A stretch of 64,000 bases of DNA from Psychrobacter sp. I-STPA10 (GTDB lineage: Bacteria > Pseudomonadota > Gammaproteobacteria > Pseudomonadales > Moraxellaceae). The stretch covers positions 1-64,000 of the forward strand of contig NZ_VFYU01000003.1 in assembly GCF_021012795.1 (NCBI RefSeq), in the 5' to 3' direction. A program made the translations under genes and the position numbers. The notes under the pieces are model-generated. The model searched no databases, was not told the origin of the DNA, and saw only the letters and a program-made list of their open reading frames with translations. Shown piece after piece: positions 39,743 to 49,419 of the stretch; position 1 is the first letter of the stretch; the number at the start of each line of letters is the position of its first letter.

Positions 39743-40645
39743 ATGAACGATGATATCAAAGAAGCAAGATTAAAATACAAGCCTGATAATGAGCTATTTT
39801 ATCAATTAATCAAAAAAATAGTCGCCAATGAAATTGCAAATATTGAGCCACAACAAAACCCTACTGCCATTATTACGGTTGGACAATCGGGAGCAGGTAA
39901 ATCCTCAATCACCAAAAAATTCTCGCAACAGCTACAACAGCAAGGTGGTGTGGTGGTGGTCGATGTCGATAGGTTTAGAAAAACCCACCCAGACTTTGAA
40001 GAGATTCAGCGAGTTTATGGGGTTAAGTCCAGTGAAGTGACCACACCATTTTCGGCAAAAATTGGACATAGGGTGGCAGAAGTTGCTACCAAAAATCACC
40101 TAAATATTATTTATGACCAAACTTCAGCCAATCCCAGCAGTGTCAAGCGGTTGCATGAGCAGTTGCACCATCGTTTAAGCCCGTATCAATTAGAATTGCA
40201 TGTGATGGCAGTGGCATTTGAGGTCAGTCAGGTGCGTATTTATGGACGCTATGAAAATGCTGGTGGTTCGGTGGGTGGTGGTCGTTTTGTACCCAAATAT
40301 TATCAACAGCAATCCTTTGATGGCGTTGCAGATTCGGTCAAACAGGCACAGGATTATAAATGGGTTAACCGTATTGTGATTTATAATAAAAACGGTGATG
40401 TGCTGTATGATAGTCGCTTAATTAATGGCAGTTGGGATAATCCCCAAAGTGCCATTGATATTTTTATCGCAGAAAGAAATCGAGAGATGGATAATAAAGA
40501 AAAACTATTGCTAATTGAGCAGTGGCATAAAAATATTGCTAAAACAAAACAGCGTGCATCTGATACAGATGATGTTGATTTTGTTAATGAGTTAAAAAAT
40601 GAATTGGCTGTGTTAGATAAAAAAGGTATAGAAGTTAAATATTAA
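39743..40645 (+). CDS. Zeta toxin family kinase
   Basis: Zeta/PezT toxins phosphorylate UDP-N-acetylglucosamine and so block cell-wall synthesis. The sequence shows Walker A VGQSGAGKSS, the substrate/catalytic segment VVVDVDRFRKTHPDF (Asp, Arg, His and Pro as in other zeta toxins), IIYDQTSANPSSV, and the basic lid around VRIYGRYENAG. The 300-residue length is typical. A helical C-terminal tail of about 60 residues follows the kinase core. The ATG at 39743 has GGAAG upstream. The Fic module begins 110 bp downstream on the same strand. Confidence 0.88.
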   Translation: MNDDIKEARLKYKPDNELFYQLIKKIVANEIANIEPQQNPTAIITVGQSGAGKSSITKKFSQQLQQQGGVVVVDVDRFRKTHPDFEEIQRVYGVKSSEVTTPFSAKIGHRVAEVATKNHLNIIYDQTSANPSSVKRLHEQLHHRLSPYQLELHVMAVAFEVSQVRIYGRYENAGGSVGGGRFVPKYYQQQSFDGVADSVKQAQDYKWVNRIVIYNKNGDVLYDSRLINGSWDNPQSAIDIFIAERNREMDNKEKLLLIEQWHKNIAKTKQRASDTDDVDFVNELKNELAVLDKKGIEVKY

Positions 40646-40755
40646 ATGTTACATATTTGATATTTTTATATTAGAATTTTTTATTAATTGAAAATACAGT
40701 TAATTGCTGAATTTTAATAAAGCTTTACTTTATCTTTTGGTTGATGGAAGCAAAA

Positions 40756-41034
40756 ATGAAAAATAATACTGAGAACAGTACTCAGAAAATGACGATGCGA
40801 GAAATTACAGGTATAGAGATTGATTTTGCTAACTTAGCAAAAGATTGGCACTCATCAAAACTTGAAGATGCTGTCAGATACCGTCAGGCTTGGGCAAGGG
40901 CATCGAATGCCATTGAGGGCGTTATTTTGTCCAATGAAGATAAAAAGTTTATGGATAGTATCGCCTTGGATATGCCAAAAGAGGCATTTAAGCAGGCAGT
41001 CTTAAACTACCTTCAAGTTGGTAAACCTCAATGA
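40756..41034 (+). CDS. VbhA-like antitoxin of Fic
   Basis: This 92-residue protein carries the class I Fic inhibitory motif S-x-x-x-E-G as ASNAIEG (Ser50, Glu54), in a helix that would insert a Glu into the Fic active site to block ATP positioning. A following stretch, LSNEDKKFMDSIALDMPKE, also resembles VbhA. The ATG at 40756 has GGAAG nine bases upstream; ATG 40744 and TTG 40741 are in frame. Its stop overlaps the fic start by four bases (ATGA), implying translational coupling. Confidence 0.82.
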   Translation: MKNNTENSTQKMTMREITGIEIDFANLAKDWHSSKLEDAVRYRQAWARASNAIEGVILSNEDKKFMDSIALDMPKEAFKQAVLNYLQVGKPQ

Positions 41035-41642
41035 GCTCTATAAAGTCAGACCTTGTGCGTGCAAAATCTTACTTTCAAGGTGAAGTGGGCTTTAGTCCAA
41101 TGATTAATAAGTTGGGTATTACTCAGCAAGCCATGTTGGATAAAGCAGAAGCATTCTATGTAGAAATGGCACATAAACAAGGATTTTCTAAACAAGCCCA
41201 AGTGTTATCAGCAGATGGCTTAAAGCAGATGCATAAAGAGATGTTTGGCGATGTTTATGCGTGGGCAGGGACTTATCGAGATTATACAACAGGGCGAGGC
41301 GTGCCTTTTTGTTTGCCGCAATATATTGAGGCTAATTTAGCAAAGCTTTATAACAAACTTAACCAGCAAATTCACCCTAATATGAATAAGCAAGATTTTA
41401 TTAAAATGACGGCGGAATTTATTGGCGAATTAAATGCCATTCACCCTTTTATAGATGGCAATGGTAGAACGCAAAGAGAAGTATTAGCCATTATTGCTGA
41501 TAAAGCTGGGTTTCTTATTGATATGAATAAATTTGATAGAAGTTCATGGTATCAATCTGCTGAAGAAGCCCATTTATTTGCAACTTATCAAGGGTTTGAA
41601 AATATTCTTTCTTTAGCAATGATTATTCCAAGTTCAAAATAA
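41031..41642 (+). CDS. fic: Fic domain AMP-transferase toxin
   Basis: The 203-residue protein holds the intact active-site motif HPFIDGNGRTQR (138-149), with catalytic His, metal-binding Asp and Arg. The upstream flap region is AGTYRDYTTGRGVPF and the N-terminal helical region precedes it. Class I Fic toxins AMPylate target proteins such as topoisomerases; the target here is unknown. The absence of an inhibitory motif within the protein and the adjacent S-x-x-x-E-G antitoxin place it in class I. There is no terminator immediately after. Confidence 0.92.
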   Translation: MSSIKSDLVRAKSYFQGEVGFSPMINKLGITQQAMLDKAEAFYVEMAHKQGFSKQAQVLSADGLKQMHKEMFGDVYAWAGTYRDYTTGRGVPFCLPQYIEANLAKLYNKLNQQIHPNMNKQDFIKMTAEFIGELNAIHPFIDGNGRTQREVLAIIADKAGFLIDMNKFDRSSWYQSAEEAHLFATYQGFENILSLAMIIPSSK

Positions 41643-41708
41643 AATAATAAGCCTGACAATATAAATTAAGAATAAATCAAGACAATTTAAGCCAAACTAA
41701 GCTAAATA

Positions 41709-42101
41709 CTAAACAGGTAAATGGCTATCTTTATCGATGGTTACGCCACATTGTTCGCCAACAAAATGCTCAATCACTTTTATTTTGCCAACGATATGTT
41801 GATTAAATTGCTCTAGCTCTTCACTTGGCACCCAAAGTTCTTGATGCACATCTTTATCACCTGCAAGCTGTACAGGGTAGCGTTTGGCAAAGTCATCATC
41901 AATATCAAATTCAGTGATAAAGCCCACATAGCCAGACATGGCATCAACGGTATTCCAACGCTCGGCAATTTGGCGGGCATAGGTAGCATTTAACACAGGA
42001 TAAAAAATAGGTTGCTGCGGCAAGCGAGGTGGAAAGGCGGTAAAATCAGCCTCTATAATAAGCTGTAATTCTTTTAAGCCAACTGGGCGATAAAGTTTCA
42101 T
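41709..42101 (-). CDS. ADP-ribosylation/crystallin J1-annotated family protein
   Basis: This 130-residue soluble protein has the recurrent pattern MKLYRPVGLKELQLI, FPPRLPQQPIFYPVLN, YARQIAERWN, VGFITEFDI, HQELWVPSEELEQFN and GKIKVIEHFVG. Proteins of this pattern are often labelled ADP-ribosylation/crystallin J1, but no ADP-ribosylhydrolase fold is evident and the function is unknown. AGGAAA precedes the ATG. It is convergent with fic and lies downstream of lipA, separated by a terminator. Confidence 0.7.
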   Translation of the reverse strand: MKLYRPVGLKELQLIIEADFTAFPPRLPQQPIFYPVLNATYARQIAERWNTVDAMSGYVGFITEFDIDDDFAKRYPVQLAGDKDVHQELWVPSEELEQFNQHIVGKIKVIEHFVGEQCGVTIDKDSHLPV

Positions 42102-42162
42102 GATTTTTTCCTAAATTATATGTTAAATAGTTATCAACTATTATTGAGGTTTATCATACCCC

Positions 42163-42202
42163 AAAAAAACACCAGCACAAAATATTTGTACTGGTGTTTT
42201 TA
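42163..42202. terminator. Terminator downstream of lipA
   Basis: The near-perfect stem AACACCAGCACAA/TTGTACTGGTGTT has a T-run on both strands. It is best placed as the lipA terminator on the minus strand. Confidence 0.82.
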
Positions 42203-42268
42203 TATTTGGTTAACTCTCTTAAAGTTATATCGTTAAGCTGTTGGTTGGTATAGTCTAACCTAACCGTT

Positions 42269-43348
42269 TTAACAGCCAAATTTACCTTCTGCTTCTAATG
42301 CCCGTTTACTGCGGATGGGTTTGGGGCAATCTTCGCCATAATATTGGCGGTCAGCAAAGTAGCTTGAGCGCACCATAGGACCGGCCCAGATGCTAAAGAA
42401 GCCGATTTTTTTGCCATAGTCCATATAACGCTGGAACTCATCGGGATGGACATAGCGGTCAACAGGCGCATGGCTTTTACTGGGTGCAAGATACTGCCCG
42501 ATGGTAATCATATCTACATCATGCGCTTTGAGGTCATCGAGTAGAGCATAGATTTCCTCTTCGGTTTCACCTAAGCCCACCATAAAGCCGCATTTGGTGG
42601 CAATATCAGGACGGCGTGCTTTATATTCTTTTAGCAAAGTCAATGAGTGCTGATAGTCCGAACCGGGGCGGAAGGCTTTGTATAAACGGGGTACAGTTTC
42701 GATGTTGTGGTTAAACACATCAGGCGGTGTCTCACATAGCAAGTCTAACGCCACTTCCATACGTCCGCGAAAATCAGGCACAAGGATTTCAATTAAGCAG
42801 TTGGGGCTTAGCGCTTTAGACTCATTAATGACATCGACAAAATGCTGTGCGCCACCATCTTTTAAGTCATCTCTATCGACAGAGGTAATAACGGCATATT
42901 TTAGTCCAAGCCCTTGAATGGTTTCGGCTGTGTGGCGAGGCTCATCGGCATCTAGCTCATTGGGGCGACCATGTGCCACATCACAAAACGGACAGCGACG
43001 GGTACAGATATCACCCATAATCATAAAGGTTGCCGTCCCATCACCAAAGCATTGTGGTAAGTTAGGGCAGGCCGCTTCTTCACACACAGTATAAAGTTTT
43101 TGCTTACGCAAGGTTTTTTTGATGCGGTCAACCTCAGCAGGAGACGACATTTTTACCCGAATCCAGTCAGGTTTTTTTGGTGCTTCTACGGTGGGAATTA
43201 CCTTAATTGGGATCCGGGCAACTTTATCGTAGCCACGTAATTTTTCACCCTTTACCGCTTTTTTGGGCTTGGGTTTTGCTTCAGGAATGTGAGTTTGCAC
43301 ACTGGCAATACGAGTGGTTGGCTCACGCTTGATAGCAATTTCGCTCAT
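42269..43348 (-). CDS. lipA: Lipoyl synthase
   Basis: LipA is a radical SAM enzyme that inserts two sulfurs into octanoyl groups on lipoyl domains. The auxiliary cluster motif is [12 protein letters not shown], the radical SAM motif is CTRRCPFC, and the conserved Arg-Ser-x-x-x end is [13 protein letters not shown] basic Lys/Pro-rich N-terminal extension of about 40 residues makes it 359 aa, against about 320 in E. coli. AGGAT precedes the ATG. No lipB is adjacent. Confidence 0.97.
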   Translation of the reverse strand: MSEIAIKREPTTRIASVQTHIPEAKPKPKKAVKGEKLRGYDKVARIPIKVIPTVEAPKKPDWIRVKMSSPAEVDRIKKTLRKQKLYTVCEEAACPNLPQCFGDGTATFMIMGDICTRRCPFCDVAHGRPNELDADEPRHTAETIQGLGLKYAVITSVDRDDLKDGGAQHFVDVINESKALSPNCLIEILVPDFRGRMEVALDLLCETPPDVFNHNIETVPRLYKAFRPGSDYQHSLTLLKEYKARRPDIATKCGFMVGLGETEEEIYALLDDLKAHDVDMITIGQYLAPSKSHAPVDRYVHPDEFQRYMDYGKKIGFFSIWAGPMVRSSYFADRQYYGEDCPKPIRSKRALEAEGKFGC

Positions 43349-43958
43349 AACAATATCCTAACCCTTATATTTTGTAGGGTTTTATGCTTTATTAGTTGGT
43401 TTTAGTCTTATGAATTTAATGCTGAATAATTGAGTCATATTGGCACAGATTATAACAGATTTATAGATATTGGGTGAAACGATGGTTTTGCAACTGCTAA
43501 TAGTAAACAGTTAGACAAAGTTTTGAAAGTGATTAAAGGCACAAGCAATTTTAGGTATTTATTTATTGAATGGCTAACGTAACCCCAGTTGGTTTATATT
43601 TATGGTCAAAACTAGCTAAAAATAGCCTTGGATAGAGATTGTTACAAAAAATTTTGTTAATGATTATCACTTGTATTACCGCTGTTTATCGGTGTTTTAA
43701 AGCATATTTTGTCTTAATTTATTGATGACTGATTTTCATTCTTATTTACAAGCAATAAAATATAACAACATTTCAAAAATAAATGGTGAATATGTGTGCC
43801 GTCAGCACATCATTACAGTTTAGTCATTAACTTTTTGCTTGTTTTACGCTATATTATTAGGGATTATAAACCCCTTCTTACAAGCGTATAAGGCAGTTAT
43901 CTTATCAGGATGACCACTCAACGCTTGTATTCTCATCATAACTAAGAGGATGTCTATT
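43349..43958. other. lipA-acnB intergenic region
   Basis: About 600 bp of AT-rich non-coding DNA lies between the divergent lipA and acnB genes. It should hold both promoters, but I cannot pick out a convincing pair of boxes. The dyad-like stretch ATTAGGGATTATAAACCCCTT near 43857-43877 pairs AGGG with CCCCT. There is no repeat-family member, and no ORF or RNA gene is recognised. Confidence 0.35.
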
Positions 43959-46562
43959 GTGTTAGAAGCTTACCGCAAACATGTTGCAGAACGTGCAGAA
44001 CTAGGGACAGTTCCACTGCCATTAACAGAATATCAAGTTGCAGATTTGGTTGAGTTAATCAAAAATCCTCCTGCCGGTGAAGAAGAATTCTTAATGGATT
44101 TGTTGGTAGACCGTGTGCCTGCTGGTGTTGACCAAGCCGCTTATGTAAAAGCTGCATTTTTGGCTGCCATTGTCAAAGGCGAAGCAGAATCCCCTTTGAT
44201 TAGCAAAAAAAGAGCCATTGAAATTTTAGGTACGATGCAAGGTGGTTATAACGTCTTGCCATTGGTTGAAGCCTTAGATATTCCTGAAGTGGCTGAAGAA
44301 GCTGCGACAGCATTGAAAAAGACACTATTGGTATTTGATGCCTTTAATGATGTCACCGAAAAAGCTGAAGCAGGCAATGAAAAAGCCAAAGAAGTGATTC
44401 AATCTTGGGCCGACGCTGAGTGGTTTTTAAACCGTCCAGAAGTACCACAAAAGGCGACTTATACTGCATTTAAAGTCACTGGTGAAACCAATACTGATGA
44501 TTTATCACCAGCTCAAGATGCGTGGAGTCGCCCCGATATTCCACTACATTCACTTGCGATGCACAAAAACTCTCGTGACGGCATCACTGCTGATGAAGAG
44601 GGTGTGCGTGGTCCCATGACGCTAATTGATGAGCTAAAAGAAAAAGGTCATCCGCTTGCTTATGTGGGTGATGTTGTTGGTACAGGTTCAAGCCGTAAAT
44701 CAGCAACCAACTCAGTATTATGGCTGATGGGTGAAGACATTCCTAATGTACCTAATAAACGTGCAGGTGGTTTGGTATTGGGTGGCAAAATTGCCCCAAT
44801 TTTCTTTAATACCATGGAAGATTCAGGCGCATTACCAATCGAAAATGTTGATGTGAATGGCATTGAGATGGGTGACGTATTTGATATTTATCCCCATGAT
44901 GGCAAAATCACTAAACATGATTCTGATGAAGTGTTGTCAACCTTTAAACTAAATTCACCCACGCTTTTGGATGAAGTTCGTGCTGGTGGACGTATTCCCT
45001 TAATCGTTGGTCGTGGTTTGACCAATCGTGCGCGTGAATATCTAGGTCTAGAGCATTCAGATGTATTTGCTAAACCTGAGCAGCCAGCTGATACTGGTAA
45101 AGGCTTTACTTTGGCTCAAAAAATGGTTGGTAAAGCTTGTGGTCTAGAAGGTGTGCGTCCGGGTATGTACTGTGAGCCTAAGATGACCACGGTGGGCAGT
45201 CAGGATACCACAGGTCCGATGACTCGTGATGAGCTAAAAGATTTGGCATGTTTGGGTTTCCAAGCCGATTTAGTGATGCAGTCATTTTGTCACACTGCCG
45301 CTTATCCAAAGCCAGTTGATGTGGAAACACAGCATACCCTACCAGACTTTATCATGAACCGTGGTGGTGTTAGTTTACGCCCTGGTGATGGTATCATCCA
45401 CAGTTGGCTAAACCGTATGTTGCTACCTGATACCGTTGGTACTGGTGGTGATTCACATACTCGTTTCCCAATGGGTATTTCATTCCCAGCAGGTTCTGGT
45501 TTGGTCGCATTCGCAGCAGCAACTGGTGTCATGCCACTAGATATGCCTGAGTCGGTACGTGTGCGTTTTGTTGGTGAGCGTCAAGAAGGCATCACTTTAC
45601 GTGACCTAGTACATGCCATTCCATTGCAAGCCATCAAAGAGGGCTATTTGACCGTTGATAAAAAAGGTAAAATCAACGAGTTTAATGGTCGTATCTTAGA
45701 GATTGAAGGTCTAGAAGACTTAACTGTTGAACAGGCATTTGAATTATCTGATGCGTCGGCTGAGCGTAGTGCCGCAGGTTGTACCATTACTTTGTCAGAA
45801 GAGTCAGTAAAAGAATATCTGAACTCAAACATCACTCTATTAAAATGGATGATTTCTGAAGGTTATGGCGATGCTCGTACCATTAGTCGTCGTGTTGAAG
45901 CAATGCAAGCTTGGTTAGAAAACCCAAGCCTCATGCGTGCAGATGATGACGCTGAGTATGTGATTGATATGACTATTGATATGTCTGAAATCAAAGAGCC
46001 AATTCTTTGCTGCCCGAATGACCCTGATGATGCCAAAACCTTAGCTGATGTGGCAGGCGAGCACATTGATGAAGTATTTATCGGCTCATGTATGACTAAC
46101 ATTGGTCACTTCCGTGCCGCAGGTAAACTGCTAAAAGAAGTACCCGCAGGTAGCCTAAAAACTCGTCTATGGATTGCACCACCAACTAAAATGGATGCGC
46201 GCCAGTTGATGGAAGAAGGTTACTATAACGTCTATGCACAAGCAGGTGCACGTACTGAGATGCCCGGTTGTTCACTATGTATGGGTAACCAAGCACGTAT
46301 TGCGCCTAAGTCTACTGCCGTATCAACATCAACTCGTAACTTCCCGAACCGTCTAGGTCAAGGTGCAAACGTATTCTTAGCTTCGGCTGAACTTGCTTCT
46401 GTGGCAGCAGTTTTAGGTAAACTGCCAACCAACGAAGAATATCAGCAGTATGCAGGTATGTTAAATAGCATGGGTGATGAAGTCTATCGCTACATGAACT
46501 TTGACCGTATGGAAGACTATACCGAAGAAGCAGATAAAATTAACGTGGCACAATTGGCATAA
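43959..46562 (+). CDS. acnB: Aconitate hydratase B
   Basis: AcnB interconverts citrate and isocitrate. The N-terminal HEAT-like domain ([15 protein letters not shown]) is followed by the swivel domain ([32 protein letters not shown] [14 protein letters not shown]) and the three catalytic domains. The cluster cysteines are in [10 protein letters not shown] and [12 protein letters not shown] choose the GTG at 43959 as start because AGAGG is correctly spaced for it and the family N-terminus is MLEAYRKHV. The in-frame ATG at 43950 lies right against AGAGG and is too close to use it. At 867 aa it is standard, and a terminator follows. Confidence 0.95.
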   Translation: MLEAYRKHVAERAELGTVPLPLTEYQVADLVELIKNPPAGEEEFLMDLLVDRVPAGVDQAAYVKAAFLAAIVKGEAESPLISKKRAIEILGTMQGGYNVLPLVEALDIPEVAEEAATALKKTLLVFDAFNDVTEKAEAGNEKAKEVIQSWADAEWFLNRPEVPQKATYTAFKVTGETNTDDLSPAQDAWSRPDIPLHSLAMHKNSRDGITADEEGVRGPMTLIDELKEKGHPLAYVGDVVGTGSSRKSATNSVLWLMGEDIPNVPNKRAGGLVLGGKIAPIFFNTMEDSGALPIENVDVNGIEMGDVFDIYPHDGKITKHDSDEVLSTFKLNSPTLLDEVRAGGRIPLIVGRGLTNRAREYLGLEHSDVFAKPEQPADTGKGFTLAQKMVGKACGLEGVRPGMYCEPKMTTVGSQDTTGPMTRDELKDLACLGFQADLVMQSFCHTAAYPKPVDVETQHTLPDFIMNRGGVSLRPGDGIIHSWLNRMLLPDTVGTGGDSHTRFPMGISFPAGSGLVAFAAATGVMPLDMPESVRVRFVGERQEGITLRDLVHAIPLQAIKEGYLTVDKKGKINEFNGRILEIEGLEDLTVEQAFELSDASAERSAAGCTITLSEESVKEYLNSNITLLKWMISEGYGDARTISRRVEAMQAWLENPSLMRADDDAEYVIDMTIDMSEIKEPILCCPNDPDDAKTLADVAGEHIDEVFIGSCMTNIGHFRAAGKLLKEVPAGSLKTRLWIAPPTKMDARQLMEEGYYNVYAQAGARTEMPGCSLCMGNQARIAPKSTAVSTSTRNFPNRLGQGANVFLASAELASVAAVLGKLPTNEEYQQYAGMLNSMGDEVYRYMNFDRMEDYTEEADKINVAQLA

Positions 46563-46604
46563 TGCTAATGAATGAGCTTAGTTAGATTTTATTGCAACTG
46601 TCGT

Positions 46605-46643
46605 AAAATCCCCTGTCTTAGATTTAAGGTGGGGGATTTTTTT
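46605..46643 (+). terminator. Terminator of acnB
   Basis: AAAATCCCC pairs with GGGGATTTT and is followed by further Ts, about 45 bp after the acnB stop. Confidence 0.8.
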
Positions 46644-46754
46644 GTGGTATGAGTTTATAGTATGACCTTTGTGGCAGGATATTGTGCCATGATAGAGATG
46701 ATTCTATAAATTTGAGTGTACAGTGATACACAAAGGCGGTGTATAATAATTGTA

Positions 46755-46870
46755 ATACCAATTCTCTAAAATAACCTATCTTTGTCAAACTCGCTTAGCC
46801 TACTATTTGTAATACTTGTTGTAGTGCTTGCATTCGTTTTCCTCGATAGGTTAATTAATAGAAATGGTAT
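46755..46870. repeat. Repeat family C (Correia-like), copy 4
   Basis: This 116 bp element, ATACCAATTCTC... to ...GAAATGGTAT, is the reverse complement of the copy at 29484-29587 except for an extra 12 bp (TGTAATACTTGT) in the centre. That extra segment looks like a short tandem duplication. It is the first of three repeats filling the acnB-plsC gap. Confidence 0.88.
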
Positions 46871-46878
46871 AATTTGCT

Positions 46879-47035
46879 ATACTATACGCCACTCTCAACT
46901 TATAAGACCCCCTCCTAACCTCCCCCTTAAAAAGGGGGAGAAACTGGTTTTTAAGTCCTCCCCTTACTTCAAGGGGAGGGTATGGGAGGGGTCATATATG
47001 ATTTTATAAAATAAAGTTGAGAGTGGGGTATACTA
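46879..47035. repeat. Repeat family D, copy 2 (complete, about 157 bp)
   Basis: The left end TATACGCCACTCTCAACTT and the right end AAGTTGAGAGTGGGGTATA form an inverted repeat. The inside matches positions 1-127. G-runs at 46973-46991 (4, 3, 3, 4) again fit a G-quadruplex. An apparent ORF across this element is an artefact of the repeat. Confidence 0.88.
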
Positions 47036-47079
47036 TGCTGCTTCGCTGCTTATGTACGAATAGGTTTTATCTATTTATC

Positions 47080-47187
47080 TATAGTCTGCCTAATATAAAT
47101 CCACCACGGTGTTAATCTCACTCGATGTACTACTTGTACTATCTTCACTCGGTTGCCTTGTGGTGAAATTATATTAGATTGACTATA
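47080..47187. repeat. Repeat family C (Correia-like), copy 5
   Basis: This 108 bp element, TATAGTCTGCC to TTGACTATA, is nearly identical to 10029-10134, including GTACTATCTTCACTCGGTTG and TGAAATTATATTAG. It ends about 80 bp before plsC and may carry its promoter. Confidence 0.88.
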
Positions 47188-47267
47188 TTGGCAATCTGCC
47201 AAACAAATGTTTGAGTGGTTGTATACAGTTTTAATAATACTTAGTTCTTATCAATTCAAGGAATGAT

Positions 47268-48080
47268 ATGCAATACATAAAAAGACCTTCAATACGCAAA
47301 AATATTGCCCGCGGTAAAAAAGTGACAGGTATGATGACCACCATTGCAGGTGGGTTTCGAGCAGCGCAGCGTATTGGTGCATTTAAAGAACCGCCACGAG
47401 AAATTCTGCCTCGCTATATACAAGTCTTTTGTCGCAAAATGGCAGCTTCATTTGGAGTGACTGTTGTGCAAGTAGAGCCTGTGCCACAGACACATGCGCT
47501 ATGGGCATCTAATCATATCTCATGGATGGACATTCCTGTGATGGGTAGTGTTGCGCCTGCATTTTTCTTATCCAAAGCTGAGATAGGGGAGTGGCCGATA
47601 TTTGGACGCTTAGCCACCGCAGCAGGGACATTATTTATTCAGCGTGGCTCAGGCGATGCAGGTTCGATTAGTGAGCAGATGACTGAGTTTTTGCTTGAGG
47701 GTTATTCCATATTATTTTTTCCAGAAGCAACGACAACTGATGGTACAAAAATCAAGCGTATTCATGGTAAATTATTGCAAGCTGCCATTGATGCTGATAA
47801 ACCTGTGCAGCCTATCGTGGTTTGTTATGTGAATAAACAAGGTGAACTTGATGAGTCTATTCCCTATTATGGCAAAATGACCATGGCACAGAGTCTTAAA
47901 AAAGTGATGGACAGTAAAGATACCACTGCTTATGTGTTGCCCTTATTGCCTTTAGAAACTCAAGGTAAGACTAAATCTGAGTTGACAAATGAGCTACAAC
48001 AGCACATGCAATTAGGATTAGAAGAGCTGCATCGCCGAGTATTAAAAAAAGTGCCTCAAGCTGTGTTGTCTGAGGCATAG
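47268..48080 (+). CDS. plsC: 1-acyl-sn-glycerol-3-phosphate acyltransferase
   Basis: PlsC acylates lysophosphatidic acid to phosphatidic acid at the inner membrane. The catalytic H-x4-D motif is SNHISWMDIP, followed by FLSKAEIGEWP, the substrate motif FPEATTTDGTKIKRIHGKLL and PIVVCYVNKQG. The 270-residue protein lacks a strong N-terminal transmembrane helix, having a basic amphipathic N-terminus instead, as in some shorter members. AAGGAA precedes the ATG. It is convergent with fbp across a bidirectional terminator. Confidence 0.92.
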   Translation: MQYIKRPSIRKNIARGKKVTGMMTTIAGGFRAAQRIGAFKEPPREILPRYIQVFCRKMAASFGVTVVQVEPVPQTHALWASNHISWMDIPVMGSVAPAFFLSKAEIGEWPIFGRLATAAGTLFIQRGSGDAGSISEQMTEFLLEGYSILFFPEATTTDGTKIKRIHGKLLQAAIDADKPVQPIVVCYVNKQGELDESIPYYGKMTMAQSLKKVMDSKDTTAYVLPLLPLETQGKTKSELTNELQQHMQLGLEELHRRVLKKVPQAVLSEA

Positions 48081-48130
48081 ATTAAAGTTATTAAAGATAA
48101 AGATAAAAAAGTTATTAAAGATAAAGATGT

Positions 48131-48180
48131 AAAAAATCCCCCTCAATACTGCTAAATACGATTTGAGGGGGATTTTTTTT
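48131..48180. terminator. Bidirectional terminator of plsC and fbp
   Basis: AAAAAATCCCCCTCAA and TTGAGGGGGATTTTTT form a 16-base perfect stem with a 16-base loop and T-runs on both strands. Confidence 0.92.
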
Positions 48181-48210
48181 GCTAGTTAAATTGCTAATGC
48201 TAATTACAAA

Positions 48211-49194
48211 TTAGGCTTTAAGTGCATTTTTGTGTAACTGCTCAATATATTCAACCTCATTTTTACTGCCTAATATCACAGGCACACGTTGATGAATGTC
48301 ATTGGGCTCGATATCCATAATACGCTGTGTCGCTGTGGTTGAACTGCCACCTGCTTGCTCAATTAGTAAGCTCATCGGATTGGCTTCATACATTAAGCGC
48401 AATTTACCTGCTTTGTTGGGGTCTTTGCTGTCAAACGGATACATAAATACCCCACCACGGCACAAAATGCGATGCACATCACCCACCATTGCCGCTACCC
48501 AGCGTGTATTAAAGTCTTTGCCACGTACGCCAGATTTACCCGCTATCACCTCATCAACATATTGCTGCATTGGCTGTTGCCAGTGGCGATAGTTTGAGCC
48601 ATTAATGGCATACTCTTTGGTATCTTCATCAATGCGAACGCCATCTTTTATTAGCAAATATTCTTGTTGCTGTGGGTCATAGCCAAACATGGCTACACCA
48701 TCACCTGTACTAACTGCTAACATGGTCGCAGGGCCATACAGTAAATATCCTGCCGCAAGCTGAGCGTCACCTTTTTGCAAAAAGTCTGCATTGGTGGCTG
48801 TTTGCCCTTGACGCTGATAGGGTAAAATAGAAAAAATTGTCCCCACTGCCATATTAATATCAATATTTGATGAACCATCTAATGGGTCAAATAATACCAA
48901 CAAATCACCCTCACTATTGGCAGGGGTGGCATCGTCGAGCTCCTCGCTGGCTACCCCCGCACAGTGGTTACAGTCAGTCAATGCCTCAAGCAGTAAGTCA
49001 TTGGCAATCACATCGAGCTTTTTTTGCTCTTCGCCTTGTACGTTTTGGTTGCCAGCTTCTCCCAAAATATCGGCAAATGCGCCTCGTTGTAATAAATGAT
49101 TGATGGTTTTACCCACCTCAGCAATGGTTAAAATTACCTCATTCACTGCGGTATTAGTAGATTTTTGGTTTAAATAGTCTTGCAAAGAAGTCAT
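48211..49194 (-). CDS. fbp: Fructose-1,6-bisphosphatase class 1
   Basis: This enzyme hydrolyses fructose-1,6-bisphosphate in gluconeogenesis. Metal ligands are in VASEELDD and [49 protein letters not shown] and the [16 protein letters not shown] end are characteristic. The start at 49194 has AAGGA nine bases upstream. An ATG eight codons earlier is possible. This gives 327 aa, close to E. coli's 332. It is divergent from pyrB, with 225 bp between. Confidence 0.97.
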   Translation of the reverse strand: MTSLQDYLNQKSTNTAVNEVILTIAEVGKTINHLLQRGAFADILGEAGNQNVQGEEQKKLDVIANDLLLEALTDCNHCAGVASEELDDATPANSEGDLLVLFDPLDGSSNIDINMAVGTIFSILPYQRQGQTATNADFLQKGDAQLAAGYLLYGPATMLAVSTGDGVAMFGYDPQQQEYLLIKDGVRIDEDTKEYAINGSNYRHWQQPMQQYVDEVIAGKSGVRGKDFNTRWVAAMVGDVHRILCRGGVFMYPFDSKDPNKAGKLRLMYEANPMSLLIEQAGGSSTTATQRIMDIEPNDIHQRVPVILGSKNEVEYIEQLHKNALKA

Positions 49195-49419
49195 ATTATT
49201 GTCCTTAAAGCGATACATAAAGTTGATATAAAAATTCTAAAATAGGCAGATAACAGCCATGCCCTTGATAACTGCCAATATTAACATGGATTAGGTTTTA
49301 CTTTTTGCTATGCAAAAAATCAGCTACACTATAGTGCATAAAAAATAGCATATAAAAATTAATGCTTATTTTATCCCTACATTCATTCATAAATAACAAA
49401 CAACAAAAGGCGAGCCATC

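Noticed and set aside
46782..47009. A 75-codon open frame with a hydrophobic start
   Set aside because: It lies entirely across two mobile repeats (families C and D) and has no homologue-like features.
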